From NCBI RefSeq assembly GCF_001053185.1, contig NZ_CSTD01000001.1:618761-682760 (forward strand): a stretch of 64,000 bases of DNA. Direction: 5' to 3'. A model generated the notes under the pieces. It was not told the origin of the DNA and ran no database searches. It was given only the letters and a program-made list of their open reading frames with translations. Shown here piece after piece: positions 42,145-50,798 of this stretch (positions are counted from its first letter, which is position 1; each line of letters opens with the position of its first letter). The DNA comes from Mycobacterium bohemicum DSM 44277 (GTDB lineage: Bacteria; Actinomycetota; Actinomycetes; Mycobacteriales; Mycobacteriaceae). Both the position numbers and the translations under genes were made by a program.

Positions 42145-44316
42145 TCACCGGGGAGACGTTTTCGGCCGGCGTCCCTTACCCGCGACCTTTGCGGGGGCTT
42201 TGGGCTGCTGCCTGGGTCGGGGTGCGGTCTTCTTCGCGGCTTTTGCTGGTGGCTTTGGTTGGGCGGCGGTCTTCTTTGCGACCTTTGCCGGGGCTTTGGG
42301 TGGGGGCTTGGGTCGGGTTGTGGTCTTTTTCGCGGCTTTTGCCGGGGCTTTGGGTGGGGGCTTGGGTCGGGTTGTGGTCTTTTTCGCGGCTTTTGCCGGG
42401 GCTTTGGGTGGGGGCTTGGGTCGGGCGGTGGCCTTCTTCGTGGCTTTTGCCGGGGCTTTGGCTGGTGGCTTGGGTCGGGGTGTGGTCTTCTTCGCGACCT
42501 TTGCCGGAGCCTTGGCTCGCTCCACGCACGGGACTGCGGCGATGCAGAGCACCTCGTCGAGGCTGGCGGTCCGGAGGCCGACAGCGGCTGCCCGCCAACC
42601 GAGTTCGGCGATGGGATCTGGGTCGCTGCCCCCGATGCTGCCGGCCCGATCCAGCCGTGCGGTGTCGAACATCGCCGGGCCGCCGGCCACCGCGTCGGTC
42701 AGGACGTAGCGGTCGGCATAGGGCGCCCGGCGCACCGCCGCCTCGGCCGCGCAGACGCCGGTCAGCTTGTCCGCATCGGCGAAGTTGACTCCCACCTGGA
42801 ATACGTGTGGTTCCGAATCGAGCACCGCGATCAGGCGGGTGATGAAATTCTCGGGCGCAAAGAACCGCCAGCCCTGGCCCAGGTGCAGCCAGAACCGTCC
42901 AGGGATCTGAGCGCGGAGCCGCGCGAGCTGCGTGGCGGGCCCTTCCCCGGGGCTGCCGTCGACAAATTGGAGGAACCCGTAGCGCTCACACAGCAGCGCG
43001 CGGTCGAGGGCTGACAGGCCGGCATCGACCACCAGGAAGCGGCCGACCCAAAGTGACAGATCGAGGCAGCAGTTCAGAAACGAGTTGAGGGCCTGCTCGG
43101 TGGTCTCGCGGTCCGGTCCCGCGATCAGGCTCACGACCACCCTGGCTTCGCGTGGACCGGCGACCAGACGCTGCACCAGCGCGTCGGGATACGATGCCGC
43201 CGCCGCGAGCATGACGGGCACGCTGACGTCGCGATTGACCGCGATCCGTTGCCGGTCACCGTCCGGGATGTCGGAGCGCGCCAGCAGGCGCCGACACAGC
43301 ATGAACGCCTCGGCATGCTTGCCGAGTTGGGAGGCGCACACCGCCTGCTCGTCGATGGCGCGCCACGCGTAGATGTCCGCTCCGACAAACAACAGGTCGT
43401 CCTCGGGAAGCGGGATTTGGGCGGCGCGCTGGGCGAACAGGTGACCGGGAAGGTAGCGCTCATCCTCGCGGTACCGCCGGGCGATGGCATGCAGCGCCTC
43501 GGCGCGGGTCGGTCGAAACTCCCACGCCTGGAGGTAAACGTCCTGGACAACCAGCCACGGCCACTCGAGTTTCGCCATCGACTCGGCGAGCCGGACCATC
43601 GAGTAATAGACCTCCTCGGCCGAGCCACCCATCTCGACCCGCCGCTCATACCACTTGCGCGCGTTGGCGAAGTCGTTCATATCGAAGTAGCTCTGGGCCA
43701 GGTAGAACACCGCCCGCGCATCCTCGGGGTTGCGTTCGACCTCGGCCAGCAGCAGATCGCGGTCACGCGCATACTTCTGCGGATCCTGATTGCGGGCGCC
43801 GAGGCGACGAGATTCGACGTAGTAGTCGCCCTGGACGCGCCCGACCACGCAGTCAGCCTCCCATACGGCCCTCTCGTGGACGACGCCTTCATAGCGCACG
43901 CGCACCCCGTCGCGGAACACCTGCGGGCGCCAGTAGGTGAAGGAGGCATCGCCGAGGCGCATGCGGTAGATGTCGGCGCTCAGTTGGGTGAAGTCGGGGG
44001 TGCCCACGACGATGTCGTCGGCGTCGACGACCCAGATGTAGTCGCCGCGGCCTTGGGCGAGATTGAGTGCCTCGGTGCGGTTGTGGCCGAAACTGCGCCA
44101 TGGTCGTTCGTGAAGCTCACCTGGGATGCCCAGGCGGGCCATGTGTCTGCCGATCACGGCCTGGGTCCCGTCGGTGGAGCCGGTGTCGACGATCACCCAC
44201 GAACTGATGTAGGGCGCGACCGAATCGAGCGTCTCCACGACGACGTCGGCCTCGTTTTTTACGATCATGTTCAGGCAGATCGCGGAGCCTGCGGTTACTC
44301 GTTCGGACAAAGTCAC
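42145..44316 (-). CDS. GT2 glycosyltransferase with TPR module and lysine-rich repeat tail
   Basis: 723 residues from GTG 44316, 19 bp after the PE_PGRS stop. Residues 13-190 are a GT-A fold: ICLNMIVKNEADVVVETLDSV, VIVDTGSTDG and the metal motif WVVDADD (about 96-102). Residues 195-330 are TPR-like, and residues 330-600 are a shared module of unknown function (VVSLIAGPDRETTEQALNSFLN, FWLHLGQGWRFFAPENFI, VFQVGVNFADADKLTG). Both also occur in the genes at 57908 and 61126. From about residue 600 the tail consists of 18-residue units (KAPAKAAKKTTTRPKPPP) rich in Lys, Pro and Ala, like histone H1 or HupB tails. The upstream frame is open only as antisense of the PGRS repeats. No membrane helix is seen. 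Confidence 0.88.
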   Translation of the reverse strand: MTLSERVTAGSAICLNMIVKNEADVVVETLDSVAPYISSWVIVDTGSTDGTQAVIGRHMARLGIPGELHERPWRSFGHNRTEALNLAQGRGDYIWVVDADDIVVGTPDFTQLSADIYRMRLGDASFTYWRPQVFRDGVRVRYEGVVHERAVWEADCVVGRVQGDYYVESRRLGARNQDPQKYARDRDLLLAEVERNPEDARAVFYLAQSYFDMNDFANARKWYERRVEMGGSAEEVYYSMVRLAESMAKLEWPWLVVQDVYLQAWEFRPTRAEALHAIARRYREDERYLPGHLFAQRAAQIPLPEDDLLFVGADIYAWRAIDEQAVCASQLGKHAEAFMLCRRLLARSDIPDGDRQRIAVNRDVSVPVMLAAAASYPDALVQRLVAGPREARVVVSLIAGPDRETTEQALNSFLNCCLDLSLWVGRFLVVDAGLSALDRALLCERYGFLQFVDGSPGEGPATQLARLRAQIPGRFWLHLGQGWRFFAPENFITRLIAVLDSEPHVFQVGVNFADADKLTGVCAAEAAVRRAPYADRYVLTDAVAGGPAMFDTARLDRAGSIGGSDPDPIAELGWRAAAVGLRTASLDEVLCIAAVPCVERAKAPAKVAKKTTPRPKPPAKAPAKATKKATARPKPPPKAPAKAAKKTTTRPKPPPKAPAKAAKKTTTRPKPPPKAPAKVAKKTAAQPKPPAKAAKKTAPRPRQQPKAPAKVAGKGRRPKTSPR
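42180..42530 (-). repeat. 54-bp tandem repeats coding for the Lys/Pro/Ala tail
   Basis: The anchor CCGGGGCTTTGG recurs at 42288, 42342 and 42396, and in variant form at 42450 and 42504, giving a steady 54-bp step (18 residues). Outer units toward 42180 are shorter or degenerate. The copies at 42288-42450 are almost identical, so recent expansion or contraction is likely. Confidence 0.85.
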
Positions 44317-44335
44317 AGCGGCACGAGGGGAATAG

Positions 44336-45343
44336 CTACCCGGTCGCGCCGTGAGCGCCCTGTGCGCCCTGTGCGCCCTGAGCACCCGGGGCACCCAAGA
44401 CACCGCCGGGACCTCCGGGACCGCCCACGCCGCCCGCGCCGCCGGATCCGCCGGGAGCGTGAAGACCGCCGCTACCACCGGCGCCGCCCTGGCCGCCGCC
44501 ACCGCCGACACCACCGGCGCCCCCGAAGAGCCCGCCCCGACCACCGGCACCGCCGCCACCACCGGCACCACCGGGACTACCGGCAACATCGGGGCCAGTG
44601 CCTGGACTACCCGCGGCGCCCGCACCACCGGCACCACCGGCACCACCCGGGCCGAAGAAGAGCCCGCCGGCGCCGCCGGCACCACCGGCGCCACCGGTCG
44701 TACCGGGGAGAACGGCTGACCCGCCGGGACCGCCGGTGCCGCCGGCACCGTACAGCCACCCACCGCTGCCGCCGGCCCCACCGGCACCGCCGGGACCGCC
44801 CAGGCCGCCGGCCCCGCCCCAACCGATCAGCCCGGCCGACCCGCCAGCACCCCCGGTCGCGCCCTGTGCCGTGCTAACACCACCCGAACCGCCGCTCCCC
44901 CATAACCAGCCGCCTGCCCCGCCGGCTGTCCCGACCCCCTGGGCGTTGGTGTATCCATTGGCGCCGTTACCGATCAGCGGACGCCCTGTGGCCTGCGTGA
45001 AAAACCCATTGATCGCATCAGCCGGGGCGCGCATCGCAGCCTGCACCATGTGCTGAACACTGGCCGCCTCGGTGCTGGCATACGCAGCCGCGCCGGCCGC
45101 CATGGTGCGCGTGAACTGGTCATGGAAGGCCGCCGCTTTCGCGGCCAGCGCCTGATAATCCGCCCCAGCTTGGCCGAACACCGATGCGACCGCGGCCGAC
45201 ACCTCGTCGGCCGCTGCCGCCGCCACCCCGCTTGTGGGCCCGGCGGCCGCTTCATGGGCGCTGGCCAGGTTTGCGCCGATGCTGTCGAGGTTCGCAGTCA
45301 CCCACTGGACGACAGCGGGATCAATGTAGAACGGAGAGCTCAT
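44336..45343 (-). CDS. PE_PGRS family protein (variant PE motif)
   Basis: 335 residues. Residues 1-100 are a PE domain: two helices with the ESX secretion motif YASTE (YxxxE, Tyr88 to Glu92). At the usual Pro-Glu position it reads DP (YIDPAVV). The linker TGRPLIGNGANG (about 118-129) is typical of PE_PGRS proteins, and residues 135-335 are Gly-Gly-Ala/Gly-Gly-x repeats ending in a GAQGAQGAQG segment. It should be exported by ESX-5 to the cell surface. The next gene starts 19 bp later on the same strand, suggesting an operon with the TPR glycosyltransferase. Confidence 0.93.
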   Translation of the reverse strand: MSSPFYIDPAVVQWVTANLDSIGANLASAHEAAAGPTSGVAAAAADEVSAAVASVFGQAGADYQALAAKAAAFHDQFTRTMAAGAAAYASTEAASVQHMVQAAMRAPADAINGFFTQATGRPLIGNGANGYTNAQGVGTAGGAGGWLWGSGGSGGVSTAQGATGGAGGSAGLIGWGGAGGLGGPGGAGGAGGSGGWLYGAGGTGGPGGSAVLPGTTGGAGGAGGAGGLFFGPGGAGGAGGAGAAGSPGTGPDVAGSPGGAGGGGGAGGRGGLFGGAGGVGGGGGQGGAGGSGGLHAPGGSGGAGGVGGPGGPGGVLGAPGAQGAQGAQGAHGATG

Positions 45344-45484
45344 GGCGTTCCAACCTCATTTTCATCGCCGTGCCTGTGTGGGGGCATGATGCGAGACTGC
45401 GTTCGAGAACCGACGAAACGGTACCGCAAGGCGGGCGGTCATCGAAATAGATTCGACGACACTGGAAATGGTCGGGTTTATAAA

Positions 45485-45576
45485 CTGGAGCCGGTCGGAT
45501 TTTTATGTTGGAACGAGTCCAATTTACACATTGGAATCAGTCAAATTCATACATTGGAATTTGTCGTATTTGAGGT
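45485..45576 (-). promoter_or_regulatory. Four tandem 23-bp direct repeats upstream of PE_PGRS
   Basis: The plus strand shows four consecutive 23-bp units, at 45485, 45508, 45531 and 45554, with consensus TTGGAAnnnGTCnnATTTnnACA. Units 2-4 all start TTGGAA; unit 1 is degenerate (CTGGAG). The array lies about 140 bp before the PE_PGRS start, in the 394-bp gene-free and unusually AT-rich gap (45344-45737). Two helical turns per unit suits a protein that binds along one face of the DNA. Confidence 0.8.
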
Positions 45577-45737
45577 TCCAAGGTCCCCGTCTAAGGCGCG
45601 ATGAGCGCCCTTGACCTGCGCTTTAGCTGTCCGCGAGCCGCTGGGAGTGATGGTGGGGCAGGCACCGCGGCGCGATTGATGATTACATTTTCCACACCAA
45701 TCTTTATCCCAGCAACAATTGTGGCATCGTTGCGGAG

Positions 45738-45986
45738 ATGGATGCGCGTTGCGCGCCTGGACTCGACGATTCGTTAGAGGGGGCCATGGACGAGGCGCTG
45801 TGTTCCTTGCTCGCCGATCTCCGTGCGGCGAGGGGCAACGTCGCGATCGTCGCCGAGGACGAGCCTCCCGGCGGGCGGCTGCTAGGCCTGTACCGCGGTG
45901 TGCCGCTGCCGCGAAGGGGATGGAGGTCCGACGGAATGTTTCCCACCAAAGTCCTTCCGTCACCAGGAGAGTGCCGGAATGGATGA
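45738..45986 (+). pseudogene. Truncated zincin-like metallopeptidase (PF06262-type) fragment
   Basis: The frame from ATG 45738 (or 45786) reads SLLADLRAARGNVAIVAEDE and PGGRLLGLYRGVPLPRRGW before losing homology near MFPTKV and ending at 45986. This is the N-terminal half of the small mycobacterial metallopeptidase family (VxILVEDxP and LLGLYxGVPL). The HExxH-containing C-terminal half is missing. The break coincides with the start of the next, compositionally different gene, whose ribosome-binding site lies inside this frame. Confidence 0.65.
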
Positions 45987-48489
45987 TCTGCCAAGCCGTG
46001 AACTGTTCAACGAAGAGCTGTACCTTCGCACCTTTCCTGACATCGCCCAGGCGGTGCGCGATGGCCGATTCTCGTCAGGCTACGACCACTGGACGCTGCA
46101 CGGCCGGTTCGAGCTCGCTGCCGGCCAGCGCGTCGCCGGATCATCGTTTCTGCTCGATGCGCTCGACCACGGTGTCGAGGGCTCCAATGCGTCTTTGACG
46201 AAGAAACCGCTTTACTACTTTTCGGGACGTGACCGATCGATGCTTAAAAGAGAAATTCAAGGCGTGCGCGCTGTGGTCGTAACAGGCGACCTGGTCTACG
46301 CAAATCTGGAAGATCATCCCAAAAGCCCCGATCTCGTCCTGATTCAGGGCTCGAAGGAGATCCCGTTCGAGCCATGTACGGTCTCGCTTCCCAGGCGTTT
46401 CGATTTCGACGTCACGAAAAACATCGATGTGATCCTTGACGGGAGGAATAGCGTCAGAGGTCCGCACCTCTCCGTCGATACATATCGAGATTGGAACGTC
46501 CCGGGCTTCAATACGCTCGAGATCCAGCTCGAAAAGTCCGACCTGCCCTACCGAATGGCCTTTCGTCAACAGATAGTCGCGGAAGGTGCCTCGCGGCCGC
46601 TGAGTTTCAGAGCCAACATCGCCAATCAGAGGTCGCATGCAAACCTGATCGTAAAATTCACAAACCTCGATACACAAGAAACCGAGGTTCACACCGTGGA
46701 GTTCGATCGCGAATTTTTCGGTGGGACGACGTTGAACAACTATCAGCAGGTGGAAATCGCAGCTCCCGAAGGAATATCGAATGTTGCCGTCGATATATCG
46801 ATCGACTACTTCGGATGCACAGAGCCGGACAGCCGATTCTCGCCCTTTCTCTTCATCTTCGACGTGCATTTGCACGAATCCGGACAAGAATTTACCGACT
46901 GGCTTTTCGGCGCCGACACCCTCGAAGGCCAGTGGATGCGCGCAAAGGCCGATGGCAATTTGGAAGGCGTCGACTCCTATGCCTACTGGGATGAGAAGAC
47001 CTACTGGCCGGAAGAAGCGCGCCGGATCTTTATTCGCTCCGGGGAAGAAACCACTGTACTCATGACCAAGCCGGTCGAAGTTGCATCGCATTTCTTCGAC
47101 GAGGACTTCTACAAAGAACAGAATCCCGATCTGAACCTTACATGCGTCGACGCATTTTCGCACTATCTTCTGAGGGGCTGGAAGGAGTTCAGAAATCCCA
47201 ACCCCGAATTCAGCGTGCGCGAATATCTTTTGCGGCACCCGGATGTGGAATCGGCCGGCACGGAGCCGCTCATTCACTACGCTAATATCGGACGGCGGCA
47301 GTCTCGCTCGCTTGGAACTTTCAATGAGAAGATCAATGAAATTTGGAACCGATCGGGAAAGGCGATGCCCGAAGGTGACGAATCGGTCATTTTCGAGCGC
47401 GCACAAGACATGATGGTTCCGATGAGTATTATCAACTCGCGGAAGATCGCGGTATTCGTGGTGCCTGAACACAATTCAATGAGTGGTGGAATCTACTCGT
47501 TTTTCTCGATCGCCGACCACGCGCGAAGAATGCGCCGGCTGCATGGCTATGATGTGCTGGTCATGACTCGCGCGAATCCCCGCGGGTTGACGTACGTGCG
47601 TTGCACTGCGTTCAGGAACAGCGAGACTGTTCTCAGGTTGGAACAATTGCGCCTGTTCGCCGAAGTCTCCGAACTCCAGATCCACATCCCCGAGTATGCA
47701 ACGGTGGATTTCGTTCGCCACCTCTCGCCCGAACTTGTCAAGTATCTCCTCCGCCGAGATTCCGTGCATATCAATATTATGAACCAGAATATTCGAATGA
47801 TGCCGGAGTCGGAGATGTTCAGGGATTTGCGACGAATTTCCAACAGCATGGGGCAGTCCGTTTCGCACCGCGCCTTTTTCACGCAGGAACTCGCGGATCG
47901 CTACAATTTACCGACCCTTCTTATGCCGGCATTTACGGACCTTTCCGACTATCCCGCACTGGGGTTCGAACACAAAGAGAATATCATCATATATTCAAAC
48001 GATGACGCGCCCTATCGGCGTGCGGTCCTCAAGCGGCTCGAGCAATTGCACGACTACAAGCTCGTCCAGATCCAGGACATGACGTTCGACGTCTACATGG
48101 ACTTGGCGACACGCTGCAAGTTCTCCGTGTCTTTCGGGGAAGGTTTTGACGGTTATGTCGCCCAGCCCATGTATCAAGGCGGCATCGGCTTTGCGCTCTA
48201 TAATGACGAGTTTTTCCCGGATGCCTCATACAAGAAATTCGCAAACTTCTTCCGTACCGAAGAGGAAATGATCGAGAAAATTGTACCGACGATCAGGCGA
48301 TTGGAGGCAGATCGGCAACGCTATGTGGCGCTGAACAAAGCGCTTCGCGCCAAATGGGACAAGCTTTATAGCTACGATGACTATGTGGCGCGCATCGTCA
48401 AACTTATGCGTAATGAATACGAACTCTTCCCAACGGGCCGGTCCATTGTTCGCAGTGGGTCGCCTGGATTTGAGGAGGCACTCCCGTGA
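45979..48489 (+). CDS. Large glycosyltransferase-like protein
   Basis: 836 residues from ATG 45979, preceded by AGGAGAG. The motif F-x-E/D-x-x-Y-x-x-x-x-P-D, followed by a conserved HxxLxGxxE-type segment, occurs near residues 10-40 (FNEELYLRTFPDIAQAV) and again near 375-405 (FFDEDFYKEQNPDLNL), with a related stretch near 410-440. This motif is common in large bacterial glycan glycosyltransferases. The C-terminal 330 residues look like a GT-B-type catalytic region (KIAVFVVPEHNSMSGGIYSFF, IIIYSNDDAPYRRAVLKRL, VSFGEGFDGYVAQPMYQGG). There is no signal peptide. The base composition is less GC-rich than its neighbours, suggesting transfer from outside the genus. Confidence 0.75.
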   Translation: MDDLPSRELFNEELYLRTFPDIAQAVRDGRFSSGYDHWTLHGRFELAAGQRVAGSSFLLDALDHGVEGSNASLTKKPLYYFSGRDRSMLKREIQGVRAVVVTGDLVYANLEDHPKSPDLVLIQGSKEIPFEPCTVSLPRRFDFDVTKNIDVILDGRNSVRGPHLSVDTYRDWNVPGFNTLEIQLEKSDLPYRMAFRQQIVAEGASRPLSFRANIANQRSHANLIVKFTNLDTQETEVHTVEFDREFFGGTTLNNYQQVEIAAPEGISNVAVDISIDYFGCTEPDSRFSPFLFIFDVHLHESGQEFTDWLFGADTLEGQWMRAKADGNLEGVDSYAYWDEKTYWPEEARRIFIRSGEETTVLMTKPVEVASHFFDEDFYKEQNPDLNLTCVDAFSHYLLRGWKEFRNPNPEFSVREYLLRHPDVESAGTEPLIHYANIGRRQSRSLGTFNEKINEIWNRSGKAMPEGDESVIFERAQDMMVPMSIINSRKIAVFVVPEHNSMSGGIYSFFSIADHARRMRRLHGYDVLVMTRANPRGLTYVRCTAFRNSETVLRLEQLRLFAEVSELQIHIPEYATVDFVRHLSPELVKYLLRRDSVHINIMNQNIRMMPESEMFRDLRRISNSMGQSVSHRAFFTQELADRYNLPTLLMPAFTDLSDYPALGFEHKENIIIYSNDDAPYRRAVLKRLEQLHDYKLVQIQDMTFDVYMDLATRCKFSVSFGEGFDGYVAQPMYQGGIGFALYNDEFFPDASYKKFANFFRTEEEMIEKIVPTIRRLEADRQRYVALNKALRAKWDKLYSYDDYVARIVKLMRNEYELFPTGRSIVRSGSPGFEEALP

Positions 48490-48577
48490 GTTTGTGCCAG
48501 CGACCGCGACGATGCCGGTTGCTGCACGAGATGCCATCGCTCAGACGCAGCTGTCAACTACATGAACCTCGGAGCTT

Positions 48578-49741
48578 ATGATGAAACCGCTCTATGTTGC
48601 GCGACCCCTGTTGCCGTGTCTGCAAGATCTCACGGAGCTGCTCGGCGAGATCTGGTCATCGAGAATGGTCACGAACGAGGGCCCGCTCCACAACAGGCTC
48701 GAAGCCGAGCTTGCTCAGTGTCTGAATGTGCCGGTTGCCAAGCTGGTCTGCAACGGCACGGTTGCCCTGCAGTGTGCGCTGCTGAGCTTGAACCTGTCTC
48801 CTGGCGCCGAGGTGATTACCACACCTTTGACTTTCCCGGCGACCGCGCATGCAATTGCCGCTTGCGGCTACAAACCGGTGTTTGCCGATATTTGTGAGGA
48901 GACGCTCACTCTTGATCCGCGTGCGGTCGAGCGAGCGATCACCAGCAAGACAGAGGCTGTGATCGGTGTTCATGTCTACGGAACTTTTTGCGACGTTGAA
49001 GGTCTTGACAGGGTGTGCATGCAGCACGGCCTGAAGCTGCTCTTTGACGCCGCCCATGCTTTCGCCGCAGTGCGAGGCGGCACCCCCGCGGGGGCGATGG
49101 GAGACCTCAGCACTTTTTCGCTGCATGCAACAAAGTTGTTCAATACTTTCGAGGGCGGGCTGATCACGTCGACCGACGAAGGTATGGCACAGCGTCTTCG
49201 ACTGGTGCGCAATTTTGGCATCGTGAATGAGGAGCGCGTAACCACCGTCGGCATCAACGGGAAGATGAACGAGGTGAACGCGGCAATCGGATTATTGAAT
49301 CTGAAGATATTTGAAGAAGAGCGCGACATCCGCAGGGCCTTGCGTGCCGAATATGACAGGATCATCGATCGGCTGCCCGGCCTGCGGTCTCAGATAAAGC
49401 AGCCCGGCGTCAAACAATCGGAACAGTTTTATATGGTCGTCGTTGATCCACGCGTCTATGGAGCGACCCGAGATGAGATATACGATAAGTTGAAGGAACG
49501 GGAGATATTCTCACGCAGATATTTCTGGCCGATCTGCACCGATTTCGACTGCTACAAAAACGCGCCGATCCACACTGTGCATGCTGCGCCCATAGCAAAC
49601 AAGGTCAAAGATCGCGTGCTGTGTCTGCCCTTCCATTCGGGAGTTGAGCCGGAGCATATTGAGATCATTTCCGATGTGCTGTCTGGATTCCACTGCAAAA
49701 GCCGAAAGCTGACGCTTCAAAGGGTAGCTCATCGTGAATAG
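48578..49741 (+). CDS. DegT/DnrJ/EryC1/StrS sugar aminotransferase
   Basis: 387 residues of the PLP-dependent family that aminates nucleotide-linked keto-sugars. The PLP lysine is Lys186 (SLHATKLFNTFEGG), with Asp157 in LLFDAAHAF and the N-terminal VCNGTVALQCALLSL. The following GTG of the oxidoreductase overlaps this gene by 8 bp, so it heads a three-gene coupled operon. The product is probably an amino-deoxy sugar for a surface glycan; the sugar is not determinable. M. marinum LOS clusters carry a comparable WecE-type aminotransferase. Confidence 0.92.
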   Translation: MMKPLYVARPLLPCLQDLTELLGEIWSSRMVTNEGPLHNRLEAELAQCLNVPVAKLVCNGTVALQCALLSLNLSPGAEVITTPLTFPATAHAIAACGYKPVFADICEETLTLDPRAVERAITSKTEAVIGVHVYGTFCDVEGLDRVCMQHGLKLLFDAAHAFAAVRGGTPAGAMGDLSTFSLHATKLFNTFEGGLITSTDEGMAQRLRLVRNFGIVNEERVTTVGINGKMNEVNAAIGLLNLKIFEEERDIRRALRAEYDRIIDRLPGLRSQIKQPGVKQSEQFYMVVVDPRVYGATRDEIYDKLKEREIFSRRYFWPICTDFDCYKNAPIHTVHAAPIANKVKDRVLCLPFHSGVEPEHIEIISDVLSGFHCKSRKLTLQRVAHRE

Positions 49742-50798
49742 GGAACTTCGTTTCCTGCTCTCCGGTCCCGGGCTGATGGGCCGCAAGCATGCGGCCCTGC
49801 TGAAAGAGAATCCCGATACTCGACTGGCGGCGATCGTGGCGCCCGCGCATTCTCGCAATTTCGAGTTTGCTGCAGCCGAAGGTGTCAGACTCTTCACAAC
49901 TGTCGAAGAAGCGGTTGAAACCGAAGAGGTCGATGCTGCGATCATCAGCTCTCCGAATGTCTTTCATTACGATCAGGCGATGCGCTGTGTGAAGAGCGGC
50001 ATTCCCGCCTTGGTCGAAAAACCCATCACGGATTCGCTGTCCGCGGCGGCCGGTCTCGCATCAGCCGCCGCGGAGAGCAATGTCTCTCTGCTTGTCGGCC
50101 ATCACCGGACCTACAGCCCCCTGCTCGAGGTCGCTCGGGCTTTCATGGCCTCTGAAAAGTTCGGGAAGGCTGTTTGCGTGCAGGGGTCGGCGCTGTTCTA
50201 CAAGCCGGCGGACTACTTCGCCAGCGGGCCGTGGCGGACCCGCCCGGGCGGGGGGCCCATCCTTATCAACATGATTCACGAAGTAGGCATACTGCGTTTC
50301 CTGGTCGGCGAGATCGAAAGCGTCGCGGCCAAATTCAGCAGGGCGGCGCGTGAGTTTGAAGTCGAAGACAGCAGCGCCATGATCTTCTCCTTCCGCAATG
50401 GCGCCATCGGAACATTCCTGCTGTCGGATGCCAGCGCGAGCAGCAAGAGCTGGGAAATGACAGCAGGTGAGAACCCGGTCTACCCGCATTTCCCCGAGCA
50501 GAACTGCTATCACTTCAGCGGGACCATGGGATCGCTCGATTTCCCCTCGATGCGGTTCCGGACCTACTTTGGCACGCCCAATCGCTCCTGGTGGCACCCG
50601 TTTGATGAAGGGCAACTCTCGGTCCAGCGGCATGACCCGCTGACAACTCAGCTCAGGCACTTCGTTGATGTCGTACGTGGCAACGCCGCTCCGCTCGTCA
50701 CCGCGCGCGATGGCTATCTCAATATGTTGATCGTCGAGGCCATCGTGAAAGCTGCCAACTCGAGCAGAGAAGTTGAAATTTCCGAGATTGCTGAATGA
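49734..50798 (+). CDS. Gfo/Idh/MocA family oxidoreductase
   Basis: 354 residues from GTG 49734. The N-terminal Rossmann motif reads SGPGLMGRKHAALLKENP, and the family hallmark EKP is in GIPALVEKPITDSL, followed by VGHHRTYSPLLEVAR. The C-terminal half is the GFO_IDH_MocA beta-sheet domain (GPWRTRPGGGPILINMIHEVG). NAD(P)-dependent oxidation or reduction of a sugar (often making the keto-sugar for an aminotransferase) is expected. It overlaps the aminotransferase by 8 bp and the ATP-grasp gene by 4 bp. Confidence 0.9.
   Translation: MNRELRFLLSGPGLMGRKHAALLKENPDTRLAAIVAPAHSRNFEFAAAEGVRLFTTVEEAVETEEVDAAIISSPNVFHYDQAMRCVKSGIPALVEKPITDSLSAAAGLASAAAESNVSLLVGHHRTYSPLLEVARAFMASEKFGKAVCVQGSALFYKPADYFASGPWRTRPGGGPILINMIHEVGILRFLVGEIESVAAKFSRAAREFEVEDSSAMIFSFRNGAIGTFLLSDASASSKSWEMTAGENPVYPHFPEQNCYHFSGTMGSLDFPSMRFRTYFGTPNRSWWHPFDEGQLSVQRHDPLTTQLRHFVDVVRGNAAPLVTARDGYLNMLIVEAIVKAANSSREVEISEIAE

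Noticed and set aside
44317..44787. The glycosyltransferase frame stays open upstream of GTG 44316, giving an 880-residue protein rich in Val, Pro and Ala
   Set aside because: This stretch is a different-frame reading of the PE_PGRS repeats on the same strand, and any GC-rich repeat gives long open frames. The GT homology begins at about 44300.
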